Origin: Elysia crispata
Lineage: Eukaryota; Mollusca; Gastropoda; Plakobranchidae
NCBI GenBank assembly: GCA_033675545.1
Contig: JAWDGP010006922.1
Location: 193,501 to 257,500 of the forward strand
Reading direction: 5' to 3'
DNA: 64,000 bases
Numbering within the stretch: position 1 is the first letter of the stretch; the number at the start of each line of letters is the position of its first letter. This document shows positions 1 through 14,005 of this stretch, piece after piece. A model generated the notes under the pieces. That model had not been told where the DNA came from and did no database searches. It worked only from the letters and a program-made list of their open reading frames with translations. The translations under genes and the position numbers were made by a program.

Positions 1-490
1 ATCATATTTGGAACAAGTTGAATTTAAAGGATTCAACATCTCTAAATTTTTATTAAATTATTCTGTCGCAAATACTAATGCCTGTAGCTCCTTTTGTTTC
101 TAAAGATGTCATGCTTTCCACTTTCACAATAACACTTTTGTAAGATACTTCAAATCCAAGTCAATTAAGAAATTTAAAATATTTTTGAATATAAAAGATG
201 CCTTTTTTTGTTTGAGTGGTTGTTTGAAAAGTGCAAAAGCAATTATTAGAAAAGTTTTTTTTTTTCATTTTATTAAGAAAGTTTATAGTGAATGTTGAAT
301 GTGCCTACGAAACTTATTTCAAATTTTAAAATCTTTATTTTTTCAGCTCAATACAGTTTCTCATTTATTAAAACAATCTGAATACTAGAGACTAAAAATG
401 TATTTCCGGGACTTTGATTAGCCTATCTTAGGGTCAGCCAACAGAGTAATATTTTAATCAAATAATTTGTGTCTTTTTTTTTCACTTTAG

Positions 491-639
491 AATTAGAGCC
501 AGTTGAGAGTGTTTTGGAGGATCTTCGAGCGTTGACAGTGGCCATTTTTGATGATGACGAAGAAGGAGAGGATAGCAGACTTGAAGAGTCTTCTGATGTA
601 CCCTCAGCACAAGTAACTTCGGATCGTAGTGACAGCTGA
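491..639 (+). CDS. Last coding exon of an unidentified gene (partial)
   Basis: A long T-rich tract ending in cactttag forms a strong splice acceptor just before this exon. The exon then stays open for 49 codons to a TGA at 637-639. The first two bases complete a codon begun in an upstream exon that lies outside the window or is unrecognised. The peptide reads LEPVESVLEDLRALTVAIF, followed by an acidic DDDEEGED stretch and a Ser/Asp-rich tail. An AATAAA lies 100 bases after the stop. I do not recognise the family; the acidic, serine-rich tail is typical of a disordered C-terminus. The gene converges on NPC2. Confidence 0.55.
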
Positions 640-738
640 ATAATTAGTAATAATTAGGTTCACAATGCTATAGACATTCACTATTTACCTTAGGAATATA
701 ATTATAATTATTCTCATGCTTTTTCACAAAGCTCTTAT

Positions 739-744
739 AATAAA
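739..744 (+). terminator. Polyadenylation signal of the upstream gene
   Basis: This is an exact AATAAA, 100 bases after the stop codon of the preceding exon. It is the natural cleavage signal for that transcript. Confidence 0.5.
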
Positions 745-2319
745 ATTTTCTGTCTTTCTAACGACCTGAACTTATTATTTACATGCTATAGCACAAGACT
801 GAAGTAAAAAAGGACGGTCTAATAACATGGATTCCAGCTAAGTTTAAAAATCCCTTGCTAAATAATAACCATACAATTAATTAACAAAATCTATGTGACT
901 CTTGTTAATATGAATAAGATTTATGTAGACTCGTAAATGATTCCTGCCACAAAAAGCTATGTAACAGGTCCTTTAATTATGCCTGCTTGCACATCATCCT
1001 TCCTGATTAGTAATGAGGAAACAAACAGGATGAAAAAAGTTGACCTCTAACATTTGGTATTAGTAATTTGTCTTTGGCTTTTGCCTTCTCTTAACTGTTA
1101 AAAATGAGATTTTTTTTTAAATTTTAAAAGCTTTTGTTACAAAATGACCAATTAAAAAATTTTGAAATTATTGCTTTTAACCACTTCACTGTGCTGTGTA
1201 TGTACATCGTACATGCCTGTCTGAAGGGTGTCCCATGCACTGTATACATACGCTGTACATGTTCAATATAGCAAGTTTTGTTCCATGGCATTTAAAATCG
1301 GTTTCAGTTTTCAAATGATAAAAATAGTATTGCTGGTAAGCTCAAGTTTTCCCAAAATTTTTAATAGCTCATGGTATTATTGAAGTTGGACAAAGAACGT
1401 TTAACACATGTGAATCACACACATACGCACACACACACACACACACTCAAAGCAGTTCCTGTGTGTTTGGTTTGTAGAATTTAGATCTAGCCCATATTGT
1501 ATGGAAGAACGTCAGTCTTGACTAGATCTAGATATTGACTTGCAAGCATGGCTTTGCCTCTGATATGCAGTTTTTTGTATCTATCCCTATTATTCCTAGA
1601 TCTAGAGTTGTAGCAAATTTTTACATGTTGGGCATAGGCATAATTGCACAAAAATTTCCTTAGCTTGTGGTGAGGAAAATTGTGTAGCAGTCAAGGGGTT
1701 AATTGCAAACGGTATCAAGTACAAACTTGTTTGTTCAAAACTTTCATGTGAACTTCATATTTTTGTATAGGTCAGGGGCAAAATTATTTGATTGTTTGCT
1801 TTTATATTGTAAATATGTAGACATCTTAATTTTTTTGTAAAAAAATGCTTATCAGATTCACTGAATTTACCCTTGTGATGAGCTCTATAGAGCTCTCTTA
1901 CTACAGTTAACTTTTAACATAGTATGCATTCAAATAAAATTCTGAGGTATGAAATGAATATTATCATTTTTTGGTGTGTATATTATGATTACAGGTATTT
2001 AAGAGTAGAGTGGAAAGAATGTGAGTGCTGAAAGTGAGAAAGGGAAACAAAGTGAGATATTTCAATGTAAAGTTTATGAACACCGAGTTTGATGAAAGTT
2101 ATATTGCATTTTAATGAAAGTTATTTTGCGTTGATAGAATGATATAGACTAGGTGCTAATCAGCATTACTCAAAGGTTAAATATCTGTTAATTTTAAATG
2201 ATTCAGCCAGTCTACACCAAAATTCTGAAGATGTTTACTTTTCAAATCTATTTATGAGATATTAATTCCAGGTATTCGTAGCTCATTCGTGATTTGGTTC
2301 GGCAGGACCTCATCTCTGA
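745..2319. other. Spacer between convergent genes
   Basis: No coding exon was recognised here. The stretch contains an (AC)n microsatellite at 1416-1446. It also holds several TCTAGATC-like words between about 1484 and 1608. The NPC2 3' UTR occupies the right end; TTTAAT at 2110-2115 (ATTAAA on the - strand) is a candidate polyadenylation signal for it. Confidence 0.5.
1416..1446. repeat. (AC)n microsatellite
   Basis: A slightly interrupted run of AC dinucleotides. Confidence 0.9.
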
Positions 2320-4636
2320 TTATACTATGGCCATGGGAAAGGTGAAACATGCCTGGTTGGATTTTCCTGCATTCAGCTGCCACATCACTACAACGTTAAT
2401 CTGAAAGAATAATATTGGGAAAAAAATCATTAAAAAATAACCAGTGTACTTGTAAGTGAGGAAAATGAGGATATATATCTGTCATTGAATTCATCCTTTG
2501 CTTGGTTGGGTCTAGTTTTTCTTTATTATTGAATAGCAGCAAAACAATTTCAGTTAGCCATGTAGTACTAGTAGGAGTCATAAAGCCATGAAAAGAGCAG
2601 GTGAGGTTCAACATCTAAATAGTTCAAGACTGCTTAATATTCAGCATGTCCCACTTAATAAGAATTGTTAGTGTGAATGTTTATCTGGTGACAAGTTACA
2701 AGAACAGGACAGCCTTTCCTTTTTTTTTCCTCATGGGCATCTTTCAAGGAATTTTTGTAACTAAGTCTTATTGAGAGATTTTATACCATCCATAGATGTC
2801 ACAAGTATCTAAGGGTAGATGAAATGAAAATTCTATATTGGGACCTACAAGTTGACAAACTATTTTCTGGCAATCAGAAGTGCGAAGCTTGTTTATAATG
2901 GTAAGTTGTATAATAGTGATGGTAGGTTAAAAGTGCAAGTAACCATTAGTCATGTGGTTGATTCCTGGCGATTAGAAGTACAAAATATGTCTGTGATATT
3001 TTTCGTTTTTTGGTTGATTTTTTTTTTATTTGTGATGGTAAATTAGTGTAAGTTAACACTAGGCATGTAGTTAATAAGAATTCCCATCATACAGAGCATT
3101 TACAAGCTCTAGCTATATGAATATTGGATTCATTGCCTTTGAATTATGGCATTTCTTTCTCTATCTTATTCATTCAGTGCAAGCGTCAGCTAGTACAAGC
3201 ATAATGCATGTCTCTGATGCCTATAGCATATATGCTTAAATATTTTAAAGCTGCACTAGTGAGCTATATTTACCTTTGGATAGCTTTGCAATACATCAAA
3301 GGAAGACTTGTATGTCAAAACCTGACCCTTGGAGATTGGGCACGTAATGGCACTGTCTTTGCATGCATCAGCGTTTGGCAGTGGATAGGACACTGGGATG
3401 CCTGCAAGTATACCATATACTTTGGACTCCAGTGTGTCGCTGTCATTTCCTAGCAGCAAAGAATATCAAGAGTCATCATTAGTATGCATCATCTGCCACT
3501 CAATGTAAAGTGATAGATGTGTGTTACTCCATTTTTTTTTTTTTTAATTTTCTTTTGCTTGCATAAGTTATTGATTCGAAATTTCCTATAATCTTAAGTG
3601 GTCATCTGCTTTCATATACTTGGCATGTAAGGTATATGTTGTTATTCTGAATTCATATTGCTTACAATGACCTTTATAATATGGGTATGACATAGTTAAT
3701 GTAGAACCATTTGATTATAGGCTATAGTTATCTTTTTGTTTTCCTAGCTCTGATGACCACATATGACCACAGATGAAAACTAACAATTGTTCTTATTCTT
3801 AGACGATTGGTTTATACATATACATGTACTTAACAATTTGGAACATATGTCATCAAAGGCTCAAAGGTTACATACCACAGTTTTTATGTTCACGTTCTAG
3901 GTGTCACATTTGTGACTTACTTAAGTCGAAGCACATTGGGTAGCAAAATGGATACACATATTACAAAAAGTCTTTCTTCCAATATGGCATTTGTGCCATC
4001 ATCTATTTTTTTCATTCACTGCCATCGAGACAATTTTTGTTCTGAGAATATTTTACTCTTGGTTAGGCAGTAAAACATGTGTAACCACCATTTTAGGCAG
4101 GAGATTAGTGTTCAGCCATATTTCATGTTACTCTAGACTCCTGGTGAGGTTAAAGAGACTGGAAGACGTCATTTAGGGAATAGGTTCTCAAACTTGGATT
4201 GATTTCTTTAAGAGGCTGAAACGAAAGGAAAACTCAAAAGATAGTCGAGAAAACACAGTTTTTTAGCTTTTAAGGAATTTTGCCTCCTTAACTCTTTGAA
4301 TCTGAGCGGCTGCAGAGTACAGCCGATCTAATTTCAGTTTTGGACAAGCGGTAGACTCTTTATAGAGGCTTTTATTTTATAACATCAATTTCAAAATTGT
4401 CTAAAAAAAATTGAGTTTCAGACATACAGAATCAATTTTTTGTTTTCCATAAAATTGAACGTTATAAAATCCACATATCATTCCTCCCGCGCACGATGTT
4501 ACTGCTACTTCAACTCTTTTCCCCGTCCTTTCTCATACCTCTTCCTTCTCAACTCTAATCAACTACCGCTGCTTCCATCAAGCTGTCTTCCATCATCCCC
4601 TCTCCTCATTTCCATTGTCTTCCCCACGCTCCCCCC

Positions 4637-4687
<51 letters not shown>

Positions 4688-5833
4688 ATATGTATATATG
4701 TTGATAGAAAGATAAGGAGAGAGAGGAACATGGGGAAGACAATATATATATATATATATATATAATTATATCATGTGCAACGTTTGTGTGGATCTGCATA
4801 TCATATCACAGCCTAGAGGATTTTCCCATAATTTTCGTGACAGCTTTATCGATGTTATGACCACAAAACGGGCATATTGCGATGAGAGAATGATACCTAA
4901 AATATTGTTTTCAGGGAGTCTACCGGTATTTTAAATGTGAAAATAGCGGCAATAAGGGGATGGGGGCCGGCCATTGGGGAAAAAAGTCTTACAACATTAT
5001 GAATGAATGGATATAGAGTCATTAGGCTTTTTTTTTCGCCAGTCCGAGCCAAAATAAAGGGAACTACAACTGCGTTCCTGTGGTATTTCTTGAGGGGCAT
5101 TATTTAGTAGTTTCTATGGTCCTGCATATCTGATTATAAGATAGCTATAAATTTCTCCCTACCCATTCTTCAGTCATTCATGTACATATACTCACGTGGT
5201 GTGAAATCGATCTCCACATTGACTGTCTGGCCATGATTGAAGGAGCAGGGCTGTGACGGGCACGGGGATATCCGTACTGCTGTGGCGTGGCCATTATCTC
5301 CTAGTAAAGGTCATAAGTTAAAGGAGTGATTGGTAACACATCTTTGAAACTTTACTGATATCATTGAAGTTCACTGTCGGCAGAACAGCGACAGGCATAA
5401 AAGTCAATAATTAATAGCGGTAAGTATAGAACTGATATGCACGAAAATCAGCTTATACTATTTGCGCTTGGAAATGAAAAATAAGATAAGTGATAACTTT
5501 TGCATATTTTTGCTTACGATTGTCTAATTGCTATATAAACAGAATGCATTAGTAGCTCTTTTCTTGTTTTGTTATAATCCCTTTGGCGTCAGGAGCGTTC
5601 ACTTACAATTTTTAAACTTAATGGAACAACAAGATGAATATTTGTTATTGAAAAATATAGTTTTCACTATGTTTCGTAATTTCTCACTGGTTTTAGTATT
5701 TCACTGCATAAAAACAAAAATTGTGCCGAAGTTAACATAATAAACACGAACCATTTGGACAATCCTTGTAGTTTATCATTTCCGAAGCAGCTGACGCCAA
5801 TAAAGCGGGTATGAGAAATTTCAAGTACTCCAT
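2320..5833 (-). CDS. NPC2: NPC2-like ML-domain sterol-binding protein, four exons
   Basis: Coding exons on the - strand are 5833-5752, 5300-5196, 3449-3274 and 2400-2320, joined in phases 1, 1 and 0, giving 147 residues. Residues 1-17 form a hydrophobic signal peptide beginning MEYLKFLIPALLASAA. Family marks follow in order: YKDC, SPCPSQPC, a VYGILAGIPVSYPLP segment, ADAC and ITCP, then VVVMWQL and QACF. The six cysteines (25, 41, 46, 92, 99, 139) match the spacing of the three disulfides of human NPC2 (25-139, 41-46, 92-99 expected). Length is normal for the family. Known NPC2 is a secreted or lysosomal-lumen protein that binds cholesterol and hands it to NPC1; invertebrates often have several copies with varied lipid ligands. 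The exon 1 donor (G/GTTCGT) is weak, but the reading frame and the DC motif support it. The gene converges on the gene ending at 639. Confidence 0.9.
3274..3449 (-). CDS. NPC2: NPC2 exon 3 (core of the ML domain)
   Basis: This is the largest NPC2 exon, bounded by tgctag before 3449 and by AAG/GTAAAT at 3274. It encodes the segment from SDTLESKVYGILAG through the paired cysteines (ADAC, ITC) to SYPK. The + strand reading frame over the same bases is its antisense shadow. Confidence 0.9.
4640..4765. repeat. Two (TA)n microsatellites in NPC2 intron 2
   Basis: TA runs at about 4641-4679 and 4742-4763 are separated by TATG/TGTA-rich and GA-rich sequence. They lie in the NPC2 intron between exons 2 and 3. 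Confidence 0.9.
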
Positions 5834-7163
5834 CTTGGCGGCTGCAGAGTAATGAAGTATATAATAACATGTGGATGTTTGGGCATGTGAAATAACATTG
5901 AACACAAAGCAAAACAACACAGTTCGTTTAAAATTTGATGGAGAAAAAAAACCCAAAAAACTAAAAATATTAAAACATTTGTGTTCTACACGGGCCGAAA
6001 TGGGATAACCGGTCGCGAATAGTGAATAGAACTTGATAAGATACAGTTAAGACCCTCCTATTAAATTTGAGTTGTATGTGCTTTCTTAGTTGGTCACATT
6101 TCTCACTTTCGATTTTTGCAGTTATCATCAGTTCCGAGGTTTCTAAGTTTTTTTGTTTTTTTTTTTTTTTGCTTGTTATTGTGTGTGAGTTTAAGTATGT
6201 AACTAAAACGTGACAGGTTCACATAAGTCAACGGCAATGACACCAGCTTCTGGCTTATTTTTTTTTTTTAATTGCTGATATAGGTACAGTTTATGCATCT
6301 TGTGTTGAAGAGGAGGTAGATAGTTGTTCAACACCTTTCAGATTCTGTTCATAAAAAGATTGTCTGGCTGGTGGGATTATACCGGTTTTTTTTTTATATA
6401 TATAAAATTATATAATGTTGGTCTGCACAGTGTGCGTTTGTAGCCGGTACTACGCAAAGGTTATTGATGAACAGTTTAGCTAACAGCTGTATGAAAGGAC
6501 TATAGGTGTAACCGTCTTTGCTTTGTTTTTGTTTTTTTTAACCTTCAACACATTATTTGAATATGATTTTTTATGTTTCATGATTTGTTAGCACAAGTAA
6601 AGCTTTTGCAGCGCGAAGGTTTAATAAACTTTGAAAAATAACCTTATATATGTCCAAATGTTCAAAGGATTGCTTTTGTTATTAAGTACCTCGTAACAGA
6701 TAAATAATTGAGGGGGTTAGTTCGATTACTTAAGCTTTGGTTTAACTTTAAGTCGTCTACTAATGGAGAATTGAAGGAGAGACAACAACAACAACAAAAA
6801 AAAACAAACAGCGAACTATATCAGCGCAAATAACGCAGAATGAATCACAATAAGCCTATATGAGAATTAAATTTCGAGGTCTTCTGCAAAAAGGTATTTT
6901 CATCCATTATCTACTTACGACAGATAAAAGAAAAAAACCCTATCACTGATAGGCCTAAAAAGCATGTGAACGTGAATGCAAGATCTACTAACCAACACTA
7001 AAATAATCACTTAAAATATAAAATAAAAAATAAAAAAGAGAGAGAAAAAAAATGTTTAAAAAGGTAAAATTCATCAACACCTAAGGGCTAAATTGTCGCA
7101 GGTGATGTTTTGCAGGAAGTTTGATTTGCAGGTGACGCACGAAATAAGCTTAGCTGAACTGTT

Positions 7164-7169
7164 TAAAAA

Positions 7170-7222
<53 letters not shown>
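7164..7222. repeat. A-run followed by (AT)n
   Basis: About 23 A residues run directly into an AT dinucleotide repeat. This is a common end-product of a retroposon tail that has expanded, but no retroposon body was recognised next to it. Confidence 0.85.
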
Positions 7223-7224
<2 letters not shown>

Positions 7225-8661
7225 TTGCAAATTGTGACCTGAACACTCAGTGCATTGCTTATCTTTGCTCATGCTTGTCATTGACATTTTACTACTGGGC
7301 TTGCTTAACTATGTTTTGATCTATTCCATCTCATACACCTGCCGATTTTCTCTTAGAACGTGTAGTAAGTTCTCCAGCATGTATAATTTTTTGGCTGGTT
7401 AATAGAAGAAAACATCATTTCATAGATAGAGAGACCGTTGGTCAAGGTTGACATTAATTCATATTTTCGAGAATGTTTACATGTGTTGAGTAAGACTCCT
7501 TAAAACAGGACGGATCAACTAAATTCTATCAACAATGCTGGGCATAATTATGTGAAATTGAATCAAGGTGGTTCATTCCGTGCAATAATGTGACTTTCTT
7601 CGTCATCAAAACCATTGAAAAATGTTATTTACGCTAATCTTACGAAACAGACGCGAAAGCAAACGATATTTTAGATTATTTAACATATTGTATTGCCGGG
7701 AGATGAAGAACATAAGCAGCAACCAGACTACATACCTTGTTTGAAAATGTGTGTCCTCGATTTGGCTCTTAGTCGAAGCGTTTGAATCTGGAAGCATTAA
7801 GTTGAAATGTCTACTGGGTGTATATACTTGAGCGATTCTTTGCAAATGACCTACTGTTGATCTATCGCTCAGCAACAGGTCTATTTATGAGGCTGCCTAT
7901 GCAGAAAAAGTTAGTGGATGAGGCCTCCCGTCTTCAGTGAGAATGAGATAAGATTGTGCACTATTAGTCTAACATACACACACAATAAAATACGAACACA
8001 TACATAATGCGCCTAGGAGATAAAATCTAGACGTTGAGAATTGGGAAGGGCCAAAAGTAGAATATGGACCCCAAGCTACACTCTTAGTTTAAGTTAAGTG
8101 TTTCCAAATAGGGTAGCCTTCCAAATAACGTGTCACCGCTTCAGCGTTGTTGCTTCGATGTTCAACCAGAGCAGATTCCTCATGATAAAACTAGCATGAA
8201 CAGAGTGCCTACTGAAATAAAAGATCGTCTACCTTGTGCTTAAACCACTTAAAAATTCAAAACAATGCACTTGAGATACAGATTTGGTGCCTTTTTTCTA
8301 TTTTTGTCAATCTAGACTTTGCCAACCGATTTTGAAACTTTCGAGAACTTCTTTCATAATCATCCAGTGGGCTAAATATGGATAGCGCCACGTACTGCAA
8401 GATTGTGTAAGTGTGAGGACTTGCAATGGAAATTTTGATACTGGTCACTATTGATCCTACCATGACCACGTCCAGCAATTTGTAGGCCTATTAATTTCCC
8501 TGCCTGGCTCCCTCCATTCATGGCCTACTGGATACAGAGGGTTGTGGTAATAATACTGACGAAGCTTACAAAGTGAAATGTTTATATGTTGAAATGATAA
8601 TAGTTTTGTTATTTCTTTTTTTGTCCCGTAATTACAAAGTTGTATGCCTATTTCCTTTTAT

Positions 8662-8665
<4 letters not shown>

Positions 8666-8742
<77 letters not shown>
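8666..8742. repeat. (TC)n microsatellite
   Basis: An uninterrupted TC run of nearly 80 bases, followed by CTATCTATCT-like sequence. Confidence 0.95.
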
Positions 8743-8744
<2 letters not shown>

Positions 8745-8950
8745 ACCTATCTATCTCTCGATCAACTGATTCACATTTAAGTGATTATATTCACGTTTAA
8801 GTAATTCCAAGCAGATCTAGCTTATCGCCGTCGATGTCGTTGACACGTTGATATTTAATGAACATACAAAAAAAATGAACCGCTTAATACAGTTGACCGA
8901 AAATCTGCTCATGAATAACACCCCAATCAGTACAATACAATGGACATGTA

Positions 8951-8954
<4 letters not shown>

Positions 8955-9014
<60 letters not shown>

Positions 9015-9030
9015 CATACATATATATTTC
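8955..9030. repeat. (TA)n microsatellite with CATA interruption
   Basis: A long TA run ends in CATACATACA and then a second short TA run. Reading frames across it are low-complexity artefacts. Confidence 0.95.
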
Positions 9031-9187
9031 CTTTTGAATCTTGTGCTGTGAGAATCACCTATTTGAAAAACGTGCAATTTATTTTCCACTGCTTTTTTTC
9101 GACTTCAAATGTTTATGCACAGCCATTAACAAATCTTATTTTGTTTTATGAGTTGTCTTATTAATTAGTTTTGTGGGCACACACCAG

Positions 9188-9353
9188 TTCACCACAAGCG
9201 ACAATCTCGATGTTTTTTCCTCTATGCCTAAAAACGCTCACGTCAAATTTTATCAGGGAGATCGACTAGGTCTGTTCACAAGTATAGTTCATCGCAAGCG
9301 ACAATCTCAAGGCTTGCTCTAAGCCTAAAACCTTCCATGTCAAAGTTAATCAC
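9188..9353. repeat. Imperfect direct duplication of about 100 bases
   Basis: Two adjacent copies share GCGACAATCTC, then a GCCTAAAA block, then a TGTCAAA-like block in the same order. The first copy starts near 9188 and the second near 9289. No function is evident. Confidence 0.55.
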
Positions 9354-10265
9354 CTTGAACCGCAATCAACCGATCAAGAGTAACTTTAACGCGTTAAAAA
9401 AAAAATGTATCAGCGGTTGAAACAGCTTGGTACCGTGCTCTCCCGAATGAAGTACCAGAATTCAACTTAATAATAACTTCTAGCATCATATGCAACGGAA
9501 TGCAACACTTTATCAGTCTCAGTAGATTGCAGCTTGGGCTTGACAGCTAGATATTTTTTGCTAGACACCAAAAAACATTTTATGGAAGATTGGGAAGGAA
9601 ACAAACGGTTGCCACGATTTCTCAGGTCTCAAACATTTAGATTTGTCCCGATTCAAAATGTCATTTTGCGAGTTCTACTTCCCCATTATTAAAAGCCATG
9701 ATCTCTGCCAAACACTCAGACTCAGAGGCATTGAGTAAAAGTCGCATGGAGTAAGATACATTTTAGTTCTAAAACATTTTTTTCGTATTAAAAATAGTTA
9801 GATAATTCGACGCCTCAGTCTTCATTTTTTCTATGTCCACATGACATAGTTTTGAGAAAAAGGCTTTTAAAATTTTATGTAGCTTATACTAATATGTTGG
9901 ACATAGAACAAAATGTTAGAGAACTTGATCCCATTTCCTTGATCGATGGTTCTAAAATTAACAGGGCATATTGATAATGTTTTTAGGGGATGGACATTAA
10001 CGCTAGTTCTAATTTTAGTGAAACTGGACATAGAACAAATAAAAACTGAGGCGTGGAATTGTATAAAATATCAATCTATGTCACTGCAGTATCGTGAAAG
10101 GGAAAAAAAAAAAACAAAAAAAAACAACCAATACATGAATTCCCGAAAGTCAGGGTACCGCTTAGCACTTATGACGGGAATTTATAGGTTATCACGAGTG
10201 TTTAGAAGGATATTGGGGTAGTGCAGAATTAGCTGTTTTCCCGCATTAAATTTGTTTTGGAAGTG

Positions 10266-10545
10266 CTTATATGGGCTACCAGTACCAGTAGCCTCTTTAA
10301 GCTATAACCCCCAGCCATATGCCTTAGATAGGCTACTGGTAGCCTATATAGGGTAACCTCCCCCTCCCCTGTTTCCCTTAAGTAGGCTACCTATTGGCTG
10401 GCCGACTGGACAGTGTCCAGCTTGGCAGATCGAGTAATAATTTGAATTAAATCGGTTTAGGCTACTGGTACTGGTAGCCTTTATAAGGTAACCCCCCCGT
10501 CCCCCTGTTTTACTTAAATAGGCAACTGGTAGCCTATATATTGTC
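10266..10545. repeat. Tandem repeat built on a TAGGCTAC/GTAGCCTA palindrome
   Basis: The palindromic word TAGGCTACTGGTAGCCTA occurs at about 10328 and, with a CTGGTA insertion, at about 10458. Related forms occur near 10272 and 10520. Each of the two main copies is followed by GGTAACC, a C-rich run and TGTTT..CTTAA. This gives a unit of about 130 bases, present roughly twice. Confidence 0.6.
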
Positions 10546-12372
10546 GGCCATTTTGTTTGTAGGAAATTGAAGTTGGGCACTTCTTACAATCGGAATCAGA
10601 AACTATTTTTAAAAAATCCTTTTAAATGTTCCTTAGAACTAACAGAAGATTATGGATTCGCACAAAAATTGCCTAAACGTGCACTGCCTTGCTGTATTCA
10701 CAGTTGCCCATTTGTTTTAACTTAGCTTACATGATAATGATACGATAGATACATAGATTTAGATTTTACAAAATTAGTTAATAAGCCTACTCATCTACTT
10801 CAGTGAAATTGAAAATTGATTCAATTTTCCAAATAAACCCCCAACCCTCTTTTTTTACTGCACAAACTTCAATCGAAAATGAGCTTAGATGAAACAATCA
10901 AGGTTGAAACAAAAATTAATTCAGTTCACTAAGAAAGAAACTAGATGTACCCAAGTATGCTAACAGTAGAAAAGAATGGCTTGCGGAAATGAGTAAGCTG
11001 TATAACTGATAATAGGCTAATAGTGGAGAGAGGATTCGGCCTCTTGGCTTTTATCTTCAATTTTATGTTTTAGATAATGCACTTTTGTGTCAATGAAACC
11101 AGTGCAAATTCTCATAATACGGTAATCTTGTACAGGCTATTATACAGAAGTGTATACTTTAAAAAAATCAAATAGCTTTTATCTACCGAAATTTGACTAT
11201 TCAAATTTTGAACATTGGTGTTACTATCGTTCAAAATGGCATTTGGGCCACCCTAAAGTTTATTTTAATTTTGGTAGTCACGTGCCCTTTGATGATTTCC
11301 GTAGTCCAAATCTTATTTGCTTAATGCATAAGCATAGCAGAGAGAGAAAGGAATATAACTCCTCATGAGCTCCTACTCCTGGCCAGCTTGATGACACATA
11401 GATTATCTATTAGCATTATTAAAAATAAAACATGTGACAAGGGATAACTGATCTCTTATCACAAAATTGTCATATACTGTCAACTTTCTCGATATCACAC
11501 AAAACAAACTCTTATTTTTAATAAGCCTACTTTCCTACACCACTCTTTCTTTTGGTAAAAATGTTCAAAAAAGGAGTTGGTACATTTTTCCCTTCTTTTG
11601 TCAAAAACTTTTTTTTTCTTTAAGGAGATTCCTTATGAAATAAAAAAAAATATAATTCTTCCTAAAATTTATTCTTAATGCTTTGAATAGCACGCTTTTA
11701 TTTACAACTTTACAGAATTGCCTGTTATTTGATCAAGAAATGAAGGAATAATAATAGAGGTTTAATTAAAATGCTTCTTATTTGCTCAAAATAGTTGACG
11801 ATGCCAGGGCAACCACAACGCAATTATAATTTTTTTTTCGTTTTCCAGTTAATTTTGACATGCTTACACATGAATTACATGTACCTCATTACAACCATAT
11901 AATTAAAAAAAAAAATTTGGTTATAGCTTCTTCTCCTCTCCAACACCCCTACCCCCACCTTTTTTGGTTAAATGATTTATTGGTAATCTTGTTTGTCACT
12001 TATTAAATTATTTCTAAATGTGATGCAATCTTTTAGTTCAGATCAATTGCACAAACAATTAATTAAAAAATATTTTTAAAAACACACTCTATAAGCACAT
12101 GGAGAACTAGATTTGTGAATAACATTCAGGGTCCAACGGAATTATTTGCAGATCGATCTTGCTATGTTAAATCTTTATCAATATCATTTGAACAATTTCT
12201 ACCATTGTTTTTCTTTTGTGCCCAGTACCATAATTCAACACATACCTATGGCACATTCAGTGGTAAACATTAGCTATGGCCAAGTATGAATTTACCATTT
12301 TTGTAGCCAAGTCTAAGGAAAAATGAAACATCGTAAACATATATAATTATATATATATATATATATATATAT

Positions 12373-12412
12373 ACCGTATTCCCTCCATTAGTAGCGCCAT
12401 CTCTAATAAACG

Positions 12413-12443
<31 letters not shown>

Positions 12444-12846
12444 TTTCCCATCCAAGCAACACTGACAAAACACCACGGTCCAGAGCAAAAGAGTCTTATT
12501 AAACTCAAACTCAAAACATTAATTAAGCGATAGATCTGATGATAACAACAGACAACACATGTAAACAATGAATGACTATGGTACTGCAATTGTCATCTCA
12601 AATTGGGGATGTCAAAGGCGTCTGAGGTTAGTGTCCTGGACTATTGCAGTCCTTGTAGTCATCGACTCGAATGACACCCAACCATGGCACTCTAAAACTA
12701 ACTAGAGGGGGAGGGGGGGGGGGGGGCCGGCGACGGCGGAAACGGCGGCACTTTGTCTTTGAAGAAAGTCATCCAAAACATTCCATTAGACGCACCCCCC
12801 CTCTTCATTTTCACGCGCCCGGCGCTACTATTGGAGCGAATACGGT
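12373..12846. mobile_element. MITE with ACCGTATT termini and poly-C/poly-G flanks
   Basis: The left end reads ACCGTATTCCCTCCATTAG then TAGCGCC. The right end is its reverse complement with few changes (GGCGCTACTATTGGAGCG, AATACGGT). Both ends abut TATA, consistent with insertion into a TA repeat. Inside the left terminus lies a run of more than 30 C; a G-run lies at about 12711-12726. The element has no coding capacity, so it would need a transposase supplied by another element. I cannot assign the superfamily. Confidence 0.7.
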
Positions 12847-13139
12847 ATATATAAAAACATCTAATTTTTTTTAAGTTTACCTCTTACGCTACATAACATG
12901 TAGACAAACTTTCGCCTACTATCTTACACAACATGACTAATTTATCTGCAACAATCGCTTTTATCATGACACAAAATTATTATAATTTTCATATTGTTTA
13001 TACTCATAGCAAAATATGGCGTATGCCTGTTGTTTCTTACTTCGGCAAGTCTTTTCAAATGTAAATGTTTAATTGTTGTGTTCAGATTTTGATGAAGAAG
13101 ATGAAGAAGATGAGGAAGAAAAAAAAAGAATACATGTAG

Positions 13140-14005
<866 letters not shown>

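Larger units (their letters stand above)
5834..12372. other. Gene-poor region upstream of NPC2
   Basis: I see no supportable coding exon in this 6.5 kb. It holds A/T-rich sequence, several long microsatellites (listed separately), a duplicated segment near 9.19-9.35 kb and a tandem palindromic repeat near 10.27-10.55 kb. The NPC2 promoter must lie at the left end, but I could not identify core elements. Confidence 0.5.

Noticed and set aside
3208-3453. 81-codon + strand frame
   Set aside because: It is the antisense shadow of NPC2 exon 3, which has strong family similarity on the - strand.
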